A DNA stretch of 64,000 bases from Prescottella defluvii (GTDB taxonomy: Bacteria; Actinomycetota; Actinomycetes; Mycobacteriales; Mycobacteriaceae). The stretch is taken from positions 5,165,872 to 5,229,871 of the forward strand of contig CP121458.1 in assembly GCA_029690005.1 (NCBI GenBank), read 5' to 3'. The position numbers were made by a program, and so were the translations under genes. This document shows positions 27,692 to 38,830 of the stretch, piece after piece (position 1 is the first letter of the stretch; each line of letters opens with the position of its first letter). The notes under the pieces were generated by a model. It saw nothing but the letters and a program-made list of their open reading frames with translations, had not been told where the DNA came from and did not search any database.

Positions 27692-30068
27692 ATGACGACG
27701 CGAGCTCGAGTATCCCTCACCTCCGGCGCCGACTTCTGGCACACGCAGGCCCCGCAGGGCGCCGGTCTGCCCGCCATCACGCTCGCCGACGGGCCGCACG
27801 GTGTCCGCAAGCAACTGACCGAATCCGGGTACTCCCCCGAGTCCGTCCCGGCGACGTGCTTCCCGACCGCGTCCGCGCTGGCCGCCACGTGGGACGTCGA
27901 ACTGCTCGGTGAGGTGGGTACCGCGCTCGGCGCCGAAGCCCGCACCGAGGACGTGAGTGTGCTGTTGGGTCCGGGCGCGAACATCAAGCGCAGCGCACTG
28001 TGCGGACGCAATTTCGAGTACTTCTCGGAGGACCCGTTCCTCGCCTCCCGGATGGCGGCGGCCTGGATCCGCGGCGTCCAGTCCACCGGGGTCGGCGCGT
28101 CACTCAAACACTTCGCCGTCAACAACCAGGAGTTCCGCCGCTACAGCATCGACGCGCTCGTCGACGACCGAGCGCTGCGTGAGATCTACCTGGCGAGTTT
28201 CGAGCACGCCGTGGCCGAGGCCGAGCCCGCGACGGTGATGGCGGCGTACAACCGCGTGAACGGCACCCACTGTGCCGAGAATCACGAATTGCTCACCCGG
28301 ATTCTGCGCGACGAGTGGGGTTTCGACGGCCTCGTGGTCTCCGATTGGGGCGCGGTCACGCGGCGCTCGGCCTGCCTGGCGGCGGGGCTGGATCTCGAGA
28401 TGCCCGGCTACGGCGGCCGCGGCGACGACGCCGTGCTCGCGGCGGTGGAGTCGGGTGAGCTGAGCGCCGCCGCGGTCGAACGCGCCGCCGACGCGGTGAC
28501 TCGTCTGATCGAGCGGACCGCCGGGGCGCGCAACGCCGAGAAGGGGTACGACGCGGCCGCCCACCACACCCTCGCCCGCCGCGCAGCCGAGGCCGGCACC
28601 GTGCTGCTGAAGAACGACGGCGGTGTCCTGCCGCTCGCACCGCCGACCCGTGTCGCGGTGATCGGCGAGTTCGCGAAGCAGCCGCGGTACCAGGGCGCCG
28701 GCAGTTCCGGGATCAATCCGCACCGCTTGGACGACGCGTGGACCGACCTGTCCGAACGCGTCGGCGCGGACCGGCTCACGTACGCGCCCGGCTACCGGCG
28801 CGGGTCCGGGCAGACCGACTCCGCGCTGATCGACGAGGCCCTCGCCGCAGCTCGTGGCGCCGACGTCGCGGTCGTGTTCGCGGGGCTGCCGGACAGCTAC
28901 GAGACCGAGGGCGTCGACCGCGCGAACCTGAGTCTGCCCAGCGGCCACGACACCCTGATCGCCGCGGTCGCCAAGGTGTGCCCGCGGGTCGTCGTCGTCC
29001 TCGCCGGCGGTGCGCCGGTGACGATGCCGTGGCACGACGACGTCGCCGCGATCGTCGAGCGCTACCTCGGCGGGCAGGCCGCGGGCAGCGCGATCTCCCG
29101 GATCCTCACCGGCGACGCCGAACCGGGCGGCCGGCTCGCGGAGACGTTCCCGCTGCGGACGGCCGACAACCCGGTGCACGCGTGGCCGGCGGGGCCGTCC
29201 ACGCTCGAGTACCGCGAGAGCATCTACGTCGGGTACCGGTACTACGACGCCGCCGGCCTGGATGTGCGGTACCCGTTCGGCCACGGGCTGAGCTACACCA
29301 CCTTCGTGTGGTCCGAACTCGAGATCGCCGAGGTCGAGAACGACGACGCGTCCGAGCAGCGGTTCGACGTGTCCGTGCGGATCACGAACATCGGCGACCG
29401 CCCGGGCAGCGAGGTCGTGCAGGTGTACGTGCGCGACGTCGAATCCACCGTGTTCCGCCCCGAGCAGGAACTCGCGGGCTTCGCCAAGTTGTTCCTCGTG
29501 GCCGGGGAGTCGCGCCGCATCACGGTGCAGGTGGACCGGCGCGCGTTCTCGTTCTGGGACACCACGATCGACGACTGGTCGATCGAGTCGGGCGACTTCG
29601 AGATCCGGGTCGGCGCCTCCTCGCGCGACATTCGCCAATCCGCCACCGTGCGGCTCGAAGTCGGACCGGAGCGGGTTCGACCCCGGTCCCGCCGCGTACC
29701 ACGGCTCACCGGTGTTCGAGCGGGACGCGTTCGCGGCGTTGTACGGTCGGCCGCTGCGCGACAACGTCGCCGACGCACCCGGCCACTACACCGTCGACAC
29801 CCCCATCGCCGACATCCGGCACCCCGCCGCGACGCTGCTGACGACGTTCATGCGACGCAAGGTCGCGGCGATGGCTCCGACGCTCGACGAGGACGATCCG
29901 CTGACGCTGCTGTTCGAGCGGTCGCTGCAGGAGCTGCCGCCGAGGATGATGCCGATGCTCACCCAGGGCGGCGTCACACCCGACGCGGTGCAGTCGTTCG
30001 TGGACATCTGCAACGGTCACGGCGTGCGCGGCGTCCGGGCCCTGGTCGCATCGTTGCGGCGCAGGTGA
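27692..30068 (+). CDS. GH3 beta-glucosidase (frameshifted near the C-terminus)
   Basis: About 790 residues without a signal peptide, so probably cytoplasmic. The GH3 N-terminal TIM barrel has [10 protein letters not shown] and the nucleophile aspartate in [10 protein letters not shown]; the C-terminal domain has [11 protein letters not shown] and GHGLSYTTF, then a fibronectin-III-like domain. The frame breaks near 29670-29680: the next frame reads [13 protein letters not shown] and [18 protein letters not shown], the normal tail, and one extra or two missing bases explain it. It hydrolyses terminal beta-glycosides; the exact sugar is unknown. It converges with an MBL-fold gene. Confidence 0.88.
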
Positions 30069-30096
30069 GTTGCGCTGCGCGACAGTCGGTGACAGC

Positions 30097-31193
30097 TCAG
30101 CCGAGGTCGTCCCACCAGATCTTCTGGTCCGGTGGACGGAGCGCGTCGACCCGCTGACCGACCATCGGCACCGACATCGCCACCCCCGCGCCCGCGGCCG
30201 CGTCGCACAGCCGCGAGATCGGCTCGCCCCACGGATGAAACGCGAGGTTGAACGTGGCCCAGTGGATCGGGATCAGAAGCGCGCCGCCCACGTCCTGATG
30301 GGTGCGCACCGCCTCCTCCGGGTTCATGTGGATGTCGGGCCAGCGCTCGTCGTAGGCGCCGACCGGGAGCAGCGTGACGTCGAACGGGCCGTACCGGCGA
30401 CCGAGGTCGGCGAACCGCGGCGTGTAACCGGAATCGCCGCCGAAGAACACCTTCCGTCGCGGTCCGGCGATCACCCACGACGCCCACAGCGTGGTGTCGC
30501 GGGCGAGCCCGCGTCCGGAGAAGTGCCGTGCCTCCGTGCACGTCAAGGTCAGCCCGGCGACGTCGGTGCTCTCGTCCCAGTCGAGCTCGACGATGCGGGC
30601 GTCCGGGACGTTCCACCGTCGGAGGTGGGCGCCCACCCCTATAGGCACGACGAAGACGGTGTCCTGGGTGCCGGCGAGGGTGGTGATCGTCGCCTGGTCG
30701 AGGTGGTCGTAGTGGTCGTGCGAGACGACGACGGCGTCGACGGCGGGCAGGTCCCCCAATGCCAACGGGACCGGGTGCATGCGTGCGGGCCCCACCACCG
30801 TGGACGGCGAAACCCGTTCGCTCCATACAGGATCCGTCAGCACCCGGCGGCCGTCGATCTCGATCAGCACACTCGAATGCCCGAACCACGTCACGGCCAG
30901 TTCACCGGCGACGGTCGGCGCGAGCGGTGTCGCGAGCGGGATCGCGTGTCGCGGACGACCGATCGTGCCGCGGGTGAGGAACGCCTTCGCGAGACCCGAC
31001 TGCGATCCGGACGGCAGCGACGAGCTGGGATCGGAATTGTGGAAACGGCTGTCGCGGTAGCGCGGCGACGCCGCCGCATACGGTTCGATCGCCGCTCGGG
31101 ACGCCCGAGCGCGGGCAGTGTTCCCCATGCGGCGCGTGCCACCCAGCCCGCACCGGCGGCCGCCGCCGCGACGAGCACTCCCCTGCCGATCAT
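30097..31193 (-). CDS. Metallo-beta-lactamase-fold hydrolase, NAPE-PLD-like (frameshifted)
   Basis: About 365 residues. An N-terminal hydrophobic stretch (IGRGVLVAAAAAGAGWVARAAW) is a likely membrane anchor or signal. The MBL metal site is VSHDHYDHLD, with later FFGGDSGYTPRF and IPIHWATFNLAFHPWGEP, the pattern of N-acyl-phosphatidylethanolamine phospholipase D-like enzymes (RomA/UlaG group). The frame breaks at CCCC 31123-31126 (plus strand): one G gives ARAAWGNTARARASR. The start is ATG 31193 or GTG 31199. Confidence 0.85.
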
Positions 31194-31208
31194 CGCCACC
31201 CCGCTTCC

Positions 31209-31940
31209 CTACCTGCCCCGGAATTCCGGAGCGCGCTTCTCGAGGCGCGCGGCGCGGGCCTCCTGCGCATCCTCGCTCCCCCACGCCGCGTACAGGGCGG
31301 CCAGTTGTTCCTCGGTCTGCGCCTCGCGGGTGCCGTCGTCGTTGAACACCAGCTTGAGGTGCCGCAAGGAGAGGGGTGCGAGTTCCGCAATGGTCCGCGC
31401 CCACTCCTGTGCGGTAACGAGGTCGCCGACCTTGTTGGCCAGACCCCGAGCGAAAGCCTCTTCCGCCGAGAGCATCTCGGCACCGAGCAGCATCGTCCTG
31501 GCCGCACCGCCGCCGACGAGCGACACCAGTCGGCGCACCGTCCACTTGTCCACGGTGATGCCGAGTTTCGCGGCCGGGATACCGAACCGCGCCTCGGGCG
31601 CGACCACCCGCAGGTCCGACGCGAGCGCGAGTTGCGTACCGGCCCCCACCGCGGGCCCGTTGATCGCGGCGATCACCGGAACGGGGATCGAGTCGATCGT
31701 GTGCAGCATGCCGAGCAGGTGGTCCGTGAAGCCCTCGGCGTAGACGTCGCCGGACAGGTCGGCGCCGGCGCAGAACGCGGTGCCCTGCCCGGTGAGCACG
31801 ATGACCCGAGCCTCCTCCGCGACGGCCTTCTCGAGGGCCTCGCGCAGGGCGATGCACAACTCGGTGTTGAGGGCGTTGCGTCGCTCCGGCCGCTGCAACT
31901 CGAGCGTGACCACATGGCCGTCACGGCTGGTCCCGATCAT
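31209..31940 (-). CDS. Enoyl-CoA hydratase/isomerase family protein
   Basis: A 243-residue crotonase-fold protein; intact. It shows RPERRNALNTEL, the oxyanion-hole segment GTAFCAGADLSGD and NGPAVGAGTQLALASDLRV. It hydrates or isomerises an enoyl-CoA; the acyl chain is unknown. I chose the internal ATG (MIGTSRDGHVVTLEL) since the 30 codons upstream do not resemble the family. It lies upstream of the MBL-fold gene on the same strand with a 15-base gap, so they may be co-transcribed. Confidence 0.88.
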   Translation of the reverse strand: MIGTSRDGHVVTLELQRPERRNALNTELCIALREALEKAVAEEARVIVLTGQGTAFCAGADLSGDVYAEGFTDHLLGMLHTIDSIPVPVIAAINGPAVGAGTQLALASDLRVVAPEARFGIPAAKLGITVDKWTVRRLVSLVGGGAARTMLLGAEMLSAEEAFARGLANKVGDLVTAQEWARTIAELAPLSLRHLKLVFNDDGTREAQTEEQLAALYAAWGSEDAQEARAARLEKRAPEFRGR

Positions 31941-32115
31941 TCTGGCTTCCACTCGCTTTCTCGGGTGCGAGGCGCCGTCCCCTCTGGACGGTCCCCGGCG
32001 GGCGTGACCCGAACAGTACCTGTAACGCAGCATCCACAGTCACGTCGAGCACCCTGGAACAACGGAGCCGTCGCGAGCGTTGCGGCAAATCCAGGCTAAG
32101 TCAGAACGGAGTGGG

Positions 32116-33184
32116 ATGGACACCGAGCTCGAGGTGGTCGTGATCGGAGCGGGACAGGCCGGCCTGTCGACCGCATATCACCTGCACCGATCAGGCCTCG
32201 CCCGGAGCGTGAGTTCGTGGTCCTCGATCACGCGCCCGGTCCCGGAGGCGCGTGGCAGTTCCGGTGGCCGTCGCTGACGTTGCAGACCGTCAACGGCGTG
32301 CACGATCTGCCCGGGATGGCGTTCGCCGAGACGCTCGGACCCGACACCGACACGGTGCAGGCGGCCGAGGCCGTCCCCACTACTACGCCCTCTACGAGAA
32401 GCGGTTCGAACTGCCGGTGCACCGACCGGTGCACGCGACCGTCGTGTGCGACCGCGGCGAGCGACTCGCCGTGGATACGCCGGAGGGGACGTACGTGACC
32501 CGCGGGCTGGTCAACGCCACCGGGACCTGGGAGCGCCCCTTCGTCCCGTCCGTGCGCGGCGCGGAACGGTTCGAGGGGCGGCAGCTGCACACGCGCGACT
32601 ACCGCTCGGCCCGCGAGTTCGAGGGCCGGCACGTGATCGTCGTCGGCGGCGGGATCTCCGCGGTCCAACTGCTCGACGAGATCTCGTGTGTCACGACCAC
32701 CACATGGGTGACCCGACGCGAACCGCAGTTCCGCGAGGAGCCGTTCACACCCGAGATCGGCCGTGCCGCAGTCGCGCTCGTCGAGGATCGGGTGCGTCGC
32801 GGGCTACCGCCGGGCTCGGTGGTGTCGGTGACCGGCCTGCCGGTCACCCCAGCGATCCGGGCGGCCCGCGAACGTGGCGTCCTGCACCGATTGCCGATGT
32901 TCTCCGAGATCACCGCGACCGGCGTCCGCTGGGCCGACGGATCCGAGCAGCGCGCCGACGTCATCCTGTGGTGCACGGGATTTCGCTCGTCGCTCGACCA
33001 CCTGGCGCCGCTGCGCCTGCGCGGGCCCGGAGGCGGCATCACCATGAGCGGCCGGCTCGCGACCCAGGTGGCTGCCGATCCGCGGGTCCACCTGGTGGGC
33101 TACGGACCGTCGGCGTCGACGGTCGGCGCCAACCGCGCCGGCCGTGCCGCGGCCCGGGAGCTGACCCGCTATCTCGCTCGGTGA
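32116..33184 (+). CDS. FAD-dependent monooxygenase/oxidoreductase, FMO-like (two frameshifts)
   Basis: About 356 residues. The N-terminal FAD site is VVIGAGQAGLSTAYHL and the NADPH site IVVGGGISAVQLLDE, with a late VILWCTGFRSSL and VGYGPSASTVGANRAGR. Frames break near 32198-32201 (one C gives GLAPEREFVVLDHAPGPGG) and at CCCC 32376-32379 (one C gives AVPHYYALYEKRF). Flavin monooxygenases and CzcO-type putative flavoproteins share this layout; the substrate is unknown. Confidence 0.85.
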
Positions 33185-33197
33185 GCCGGACTCCGGG

Positions 33198-33446
33198 TCA
33201 CCGGATCACCGCACCCCGCCGGTACTCGCGTCCACCCCACACCCCGGACTGCCTGGTTCCGGCCGCGTACGCGGCACACCCATCGACGATGGGACACCGT
33301 GCGCACACCGCCGCCGCGTAGTCGTACGACTCGCTCGGATCGGGAAACCAGCGATCCGGGTGGGCGTCGCTCCGGCACGCGGCCCGCTCCCATCGCGTCG
33401 GGTCGGCGGCGGTGAGGGGGCCGACGAGGGTCGGCGCTGCGGTCAC
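33198..33446 (-). CDS. WhiB-family iron-sulfur transcription regulator
   Basis: An 82-residue Wbl protein found only in actinobacteria. The four cluster cysteines are visible: one in ERAACRSD, two in VCARCPIVDGC and one more at the end of that motif. The GVWGG turn follows, and a short basic tail (REYRRGAVIR) ends it. GTG 33446 has GGGAGGAG upstream and overlaps the stop of the HNH endonuclease gene, an unusual pairing. It resembles the phage/plasmid-type and WhiB2/WhiB7 lengths but cannot be assigned. Confidence 0.9.
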   Translation of the reverse strand: MTAAPTLVGPLTAADPTRWERAACRSDAHPDRWFPDPSESYDYAAAVCARCPIVDGCAAYAAGTRQSGVWGGREYRRGAVIR

Positions 33447-33975
33447 GGGGATCTCCTCCCTTCGAGGACGGTGTGGTCGGGCAGCGCGGCGAGGTCGCGC
33501 CAGATTCGCCGCTGTCGTTTGATGTCGTCACGGGGTGCGCGCGGAACCCACAGCAGCGGCATGCCGGCCTCTTCCGGGGTCCGGTCGGCCTTGCGCTGGT
33601 TGCAACTCGCACAGGCCGCGACGAGGTTTCCGTAAGTGTCTGCGCCACCGCGACTTCGGGGCTGGACGTGATCGACGGTACGGGCACCGATCGCGCCGCA
33701 GTAGGCGCACCGGTGACGGTCCCGCTGCAGCACGGTCGCGAAGCACGCGCGGGTGTCGTCGTCGACCACCGGCCGCGGCGGCGTGTGCACGTACTCGACC
33801 AGCCGGACGACCTCCGGCAGCGGTATCGCGAAGTGCTGGGACCGCACGACGAAGCATGGGTGCGTTCGACGACGGTGACGGCAACGTTCTCGACGACGAG
33901 CACGACCGCGCGGGCGGCCGGGACGACGTCGAAGTCGTCGAACGTCGAGTTCAGCACGCGCACCTGGCTGTTCAT
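33443..33975 (-). CDS. HNH endonuclease family protein (frameshifted)
   Basis: About 177 residues. The HNH core is DRHRCAYCGAIGARTVDHVQP followed by GNLVAACASCNQRKADRTP, with two CxxC zinc knuckles. The N-terminus (VRVLNSTFDDFDVVP) is in another frame; adding one base near 33838-33845 joins it to VRSQHFAIPLPEVVRL. Such chromosomal HNH proteins are common in actinobacteria, with unknown targets. The stop overlaps whiB. The 288 bases upstream (33976-34263) hold nothing I can identify. Confidence 0.8.
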
Positions 33976-34263
33976 CCAGGTGCGGGCCGTGATCGCGGTA
34001 CGGGCGCGACTGGGCATGACAACGGAGCCTCGATTCGAGGAGGTTGGGTGTTGGGGAAGTCGAGCGGAGGGCGGACGACGCGGGCAGGCGTGCGTCAGTA
34101 GATATGGCGGCGCAACTGCATCGTCAGTGCAACAGTGAGATTCGATGCGGTCATCGCGGCGCCGTCCTTCCCGTTCTTGCTCGTGTCTGCTGGATCGGCT
34201 GGCCAGTCTGGCACGACGACGATCCGAGCGACAGCGATTATCTGCCGCAGACGCGGCCGCGGG

Positions 34264-35652
34264 TCAGGAACGCGGATCGACCCGGACGACGGGCGGCATC
34301 TCGTAGCTGCCGTCGAGCACCGTCTCGTGCGGAATGTACATGCGCAGCAACGGCCGGAACGGTCCGGTCGGGCTGGGCAACCAGTTTGCTCGTGCGTTCG
34401 AATCCGACGGCTCGGTCGCACTCAGCGTCAGGGTGAGCGAGCCGTCGTCGCCGTAGACCAGGCCACGTGTGCGGTCGCCGATCGAGTACCGCCCGATCGG
34501 ATTCGACACCAGGTAGAAGTGCGGCATGCTGTACATGGTGATCGACCAGAACGCGTCCACCGGCGGTGTCGGCGCGAAGGTGATGGTGTACGTGTGCTCG
34601 CCGGTCAGCTGGTCGCCCGCCGAGTCCGTGTAGATCTGACTGTAGGCAGCCTCATAGCCGTGGTTGCCCCACAGTCCGCCCATCGCAGCTGCCGCTCGTA
34701 GACCGATTGCCTTGGCCCGGTCCTGGATTCGCCACTCGGCACTGTCGATGGTCCCGATCTCGAAGAAGTCGTCGTTGTAGTCGAAGATGTGGAACGCCCG
34801 ATGCCATCCGTTGACGATGCCGTCGCCCGCACCGGATTTCAGCACCTCCTCGATCTTGGCCTGCCCCTGCGCAGCGCCCTCCACGAGGACCGCGGCCAGG
34901 ACGGGATCGGCGTTCGCGTACGGCGACGGTCCGGACTCGAGCAGGCCCAGCGGGGCGAACGCCTGCTGCAACGCGACGTCCTGCGGCGCCGGCGGGAACG
35001 CCTGCAGGTACAGCCGCAGCCGCTCCCAGAACATCAGTTCTTCCGGCACCGCCGGATCGGGCTCCGGCAGCCCTTCCGGATCGTTCGCGACGAGGGGCGT
35101 GAGCGAGATCTGGTCCTGCAGCTTGCGGACGCGGTCGACGTCGTCGGGCCCGTCGCAGGCCCACCGCCCGACGATCGACACGATCCGCGTCGAGCAGTGC
35201 ACGGACGTGATGTCGGCCGGCAGCTCGCCCGGCCAACCGGGCGGCACCAGCACGTACCGGCCAGCCTTCGTGCCGGTCGCGCGCTTGCCGATGTAGGCGA
35301 AGTTGTTGGTCCAGGCGTCGACGAACTGGAGGACGAAGTACGCGTCCGCGGTGTCCGGCACGTCCAGGATCAGCGGCCCGACGCTGAGGTCGAGCTGCGC
35401 CATCGAGTAGATGGTGTCGTTGTTGATCGAGACGAACTCCTCGTCCGGACCGGCGAGCCCCGGTGCATGACTGAAGGAGTTGAACGGGGCGGCGGAATTC
35501 GCGCCCACACCCGTCGTCACGAACCGCTCCACCTGCGACAGGTTGAACACCGGAGCGAACCCGTAGACGAACGCCCTGACAACCGACTCGACGCTGACCG
35601 TCGAATCCGAACCGACTGCCGAATCTCCACTCGGGTAGGTCATGTCGCCCAT
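34264..35652 (-). CDS. DUF1254/DUF1214 domain protein
   Basis: About 462 residues, intact. The DUF1254 half begins VRAFVYGFAPVFNLSQVERF and has the conserved SINNDTIYSMAQLDLS; the DUF1214 half contains PVDAFWSITMYS and FYLVSNPIGRYSIGDRT. These proteins occur widely and have no settled function. No clear signal peptide is seen. I chose MGDMTYPS as the start because GGTGGTGAA precedes it; earlier in-frame ATGs exist. Divergent from the cupin gene. Confidence 0.85.
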   Translation of the reverse strand: MGDMTYPSGDSAVGSDSTVSVESVVRAFVYGFAPVFNLSQVERFVTTGVGANSAAPFNSFSHAPGLAGPDEEFVSINNDTIYSMAQLDLSVGPLILDVPDTADAYFVLQFVDAWTNNFAYIGKRATGTKAGRYVLVPPGWPGELPADITSVHCSTRIVSIVGRWACDGPDDVDRVRKLQDQISLTPLVANDPEGLPEPDPAVPEELMFWERLRLYLQAFPPAPQDVALQQAFAPLGLLESGPSPYANADPVLAAVLVEGAAQGQAKIEEVLKSGAGDGIVNGWHRAFHIFDYNDDFFEIGTIDSAEWRIQDRAKAIGLRAAAAMGGLWGNHGYEAAYSQIYTDSAGDQLTGEHTYTITFAPTPPVDAFWSITMYSMPHFYLVSNPIGRYSIGDRTRGLVYGDDGSLTLTLSATEPSDSNARANWLPSPTGPFRPLLRMYIPHETVLDGSYEMPPVVRVDPRS

Positions 35653-35712
35653 TTCACCACCACTGCCGCGTGCGCGCTCGCTATCCGCGAACATTGCAGT
35701 CATCATGATCAG

Positions 35713-36190
35713 GTGACCGGTTTTCCCGAGTGGGCCAGGACCCTCGATTTCCTGCCGCATCCCGAAGGCGGCTGGTACTCCGAGACGTGGCGAAGCGACA
35801 TCGAGTTACCCGGCGTCGCCCTGCCCAACATGTTCGGCGGGGCCCGATCGGCCGGGACCGCAATCCTCTTCCTGCTCGAGCCGGGCAACAGTCCCGGTGG
35901 CACACGGTGCGTGGCACCGAAATCTGGCTGTACCACCGCGGCAGTCCGCTGGTGCTCGAGATCGGCGGCGACGACGACGCGCCCGGACCGGCCACGACGC
36001 ATGTTCTCGGACCGGACATTTCGTCCGGACAGAGCCCCCAACTGGTTGTGCCCCCGCGTCACTGGCAGCGGGCGCGGCCGACCGGGGACGAGGCCACGCT
36101 GGTCAGTTGCATCGTCGTTCCCGGCTTCGACTTCGCAGACTTCCGCATCGAGGACAGGACTACCCGCTGCCCGATCCCACCCAGTTCTAG
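35713..36190 (+). CDS. DUF985-family cupin (two frameshifts)
   Basis: About 159 residues of the Cupin_5/DUF985 family. It has FLPHPEGGWYSETWRS and ILFLLEPGNS, then in the next frame WHTVRGTEIWLYHRGSPL, the family's metal-binding beta-barrel. Frames break near 35893 and near 36152; adding one base at each gives a clean end DYPLPDPTQF. GTG 35713 follows an AGG. The function of the family is unknown; some members bind sugars or regulate stress. Confidence 0.78.
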
Positions 36191-36401
36191 GGCGTCGCCC
36201 GACATGGTGGGTTCTATTGCGCTGGCGGGCAGACGAGTTCGCGAACCACATTGCGACGGAGACTCTCCCGCCGCGGAATTCACGTCGCAGCCCCTCACTG
36301 GTCGGAGGCACGCCCGCCGTGAAGTGCGGGCTATGAGCAGATGACGCCTACGACGAGGGCCACGAAACCGCACCACTGGCGAGGATTAATAGGTCATTGG
36401 T

Positions 36402-36434
36402 ATCTATGACATAGATCCCATAGATTTGAACTAT
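36402..36434 (+). promoter_or_regulatory. OxyR-type operator upstream of ahpC
   Basis: Two adjacent elements: a perfect palindrome ATCTATG-A-CATAGAT (36402-36416) and ATAG-N7-CTAT (36420-36434), which fits the OxyR half-operator consensus ATAGnTnnnAnCTAT at every fixed position. They lie 62-95 bases upstream of the ahpC start. The surrounding AT-rich gap 36191-36496 (306 bases) holds no gene I can support. Confidence 0.65.
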
Positions 36435-36496
36435 CCATGGATGTTGATTAACCTCTGAAACGTCTGGCATCCAACTCCGACCGAACAGAGGTTCAA

Positions 36497-37059
36497 ATGG
36501 CCCTGATCAACAAGCAGATCAAGCCCTTCGCCGCGACCGCGTACAAGAACGGCGCGTTCGTCGACGTGTCCGACGCGGACATCCAGGGCAAGTGGGCGAT
36601 CTCTTCTTCTACCCGGCCGACTTCACCTTCGTCTGCCCGACGGAGCTCGGTGATCTCGCCGATCACTACGAGGAGCTGCAGCGTCTCGGCGTCGAGGTCT
36701 TCTCGGTGTCCACCGACACCCACTTCACGCACAAGGCGTGGCACGACTCCTCCGCCACCATCGGCAAGATCCAGTACGCGATGATCGGCGACCCGACCCT
36801 CGAGATCAGCACCAACTTCGAGGTGCTTCGCGAGAACCAGGGCCTGGCCGACCGCGGCACCTTCCTCGTCGATCCCGACGGTGTCGTCCAGTTCATGGAG
36901 ATCACCGCGGAGGGCATCGGCCGCAACGCTGCCGAGCTGCTGCGCAAGGTCAAGGCCGCTCAGTACGTCCGCTCGCACCCGGGTGAGGTCTGCCCGGCCA
37001 AGTGGGAAGAGGGCGAGGAGACCCTGGCTCCGTCGCTCGACCTCGTCGGCAAGATCTGA
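36497..37059 (+). CDS. ahpC: Alkyl hydroperoxide reductase peroxiredoxin (frameshifted)
   Basis: A 2-Cys peroxiredoxin reducing H2O2, organic peroxides and peroxynitrite; 187 residues after repair, the exact family length. The peroxidatic cysteine is in FTFVCPTEL, the resolving cysteine in GEVCPAKW. The frame breaks near 36600-36604: one T restores [14 protein letters not shown]. It is followed by ahpF, which reduces it, and preceded by an OxyR-type operator. Confidence 0.95.
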
Positions 37060-37223
37060 CGTAGTCGTATCGCGGCACGGGCCCAGATTTCCTGGGCCCG
37101 TGCCCACCCCACCGGTCTCGGCGCCCCGTGGCGCGGCGAGTACCACCACCAACGAACTTCCCCGGCCTCGTCACGAGGTCCGGTTCCCGATCACAGCCTT
37201 CCCCGTCGATGGAGTTGATCCAC

Positions 37224-38815
37224 ATGCTCGAAGCCTCGCTTGCCGGCCAACTGAAGTCCCTCCTCGAGCGGCTGACCCTGCCGATCGAGCTCGTGTCTTC
37301 CCTCGATGACGGTGCCAAGTCGACCGAGCTCGCCGAGCTGCTCACCGAGATCGCCGCGATGTCGGGCAAGATCACCTATGAGCGCCGCGACGACGACGCA
37401 CGGCGCCCGTCCTTCGCCATTCGCCGCAGCGGTACCGACATCGAGGTCCGCTTCGCGGGCATCCCGCTCGGCCACGAGTTCACCTCGCTCGCTCTCGCGC
37501 TGCTCCAGGTCGGCGGCTACCCGTCGAAGGAGTCCCCCGAGCTGCTCGAGCAGGTCCGGAACCTCGAAGGCGAGTTCCACTTCGAGACCTACTTCTCGCC
37601 GTCCTGCCAGAACTGCCCCGACGTCGTGCAGGCCCTCAACCTGATGGCCGTGCTCAACCCGGGCGTCAGCCACGTCGCGATCGACGGTGCCCTGTACCAG
37701 GACGAGGTCGACGGCCGTCAGGTCATGGCGGTGCCGACGGTGTACCTCAACGGCGAGCTGTTCGACTCGGGCCGGATGAGCCTCGAGGAGATCATCGGCA
37801 AGCTCGACGTCGGCGCTGCCGATCGTGCCGCTGCCGCGATCGCCGAGAAGGATCCCTTCGACGTGCTCGTCGTCGGTGGCGGCCCGGCCGGCGCCGCGGC
37901 CGCGATCTACGCCGCGCGCAAGGGAATTCGCACCGGCATCGCCGCCGAGCGGTTCGGTGGGCAGGTGCTCGACACGATGGCGATCGAGAACTACATCTCC
38001 GTTCCCTACACCGAGGGACCGAAGTTCGGTGCGGCGCTGGAGAACCACGTCCGCCAGTACGACGTCGACATCATGAACACCCAGCGCGCCGCTAAGCTCG
38101 TCCGGCCGTCACAGAGAACGGCCTCGTCGAGGTCGCACTGGAGAGTGGCGCTTCGCTGCTCGCCCGCACGGTGATCCTGTCGACCGGTGCGCGGTGGCGC
38201 TCGATGAACGTGCCCGGCGAGACCGAGTACCGGAACAAGGGCGTCACGTACTGCCCGCACTGCGACGGACCGCTGTTCAAGGGCAAGCGCGTCGCCGTCA
38301 TCGGCGGCGGCAACTCCGGCGTCGAGGCCGCGATCGACCTCGCGGGCATCGTCGAGCACGTCACGCTCATCGAGTTCGACTCGGTGCTGCGCGCCGACGA
38401 GGTGTTGCAGCGCAAGCTGCGCAGCCTGCCCAACGTGGACATCCTCCTCAGCACCCTCACCACCGAGGTCCTCGGGGACGGCAACAAGGTCACCGGCCTG
38501 AAGTACCAGGACCGCACGACCGAAGAGTCGCACACCCTCGAGCTTGAGGGCATCTTCGTCCAGATCGGCCTGCTGCCCAACACCGAATGGCTGGCTGGGA
38601 GCGTCGAACTGTCGGCGCGCGGCGAGATCGTCATCGACGACCGTGGCCAGACCTCGGTGCCCGGCGTGTTCGCCGCCGGCGACTGCACCACCGTGCCGTT
38701 CAAGCAGATCGTCATCGCCGCCGGTGCCGGCGCGACGGCGGCACTGTCCGCGTTCGACCACCTCATCCGCACGAGCGCCCCGGCCGACGACTCGGCCGCC
38801 GCTGTCGCCGGATAG
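37224..38815 (+). CDS. ahpF: Alkyl hydroperoxide reductase flavoprotein subunit (frameshifted)
   Basis: About 530 residues. The N-terminal tandem thioredoxin-like domain has the CxxC in SPSCQNCPD. The FAD site is [20 protein letters not shown], the second redox pair CPHCDG, the NADH site [12 protein letters not shown], and the C-terminal FAD motif [11 protein letters not shown]. It passes electrons from NADH to AhpC. The frame breaks near 38100-38106; one base gives [22 protein letters not shown] 37224 has GGAG nine bases upstream. A hairpin terminator follows. Many actinobacteria pair ahpC with ahpD instead. Confidence 0.93.
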
Positions 38816-38830
38816 CAAGCACACTACGAC

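Noticed and set aside
34095-34421. A 108-codon minus-strand frame upstream of the HNH gene.
   Set aside because: It overlaps the DUF1254 coding end in another frame and shows no family features.
36191-36401. A small gene between the cupin and the OxyR site.
   Set aside because: Open frames on both strands lack start signals or recognisable protein character.
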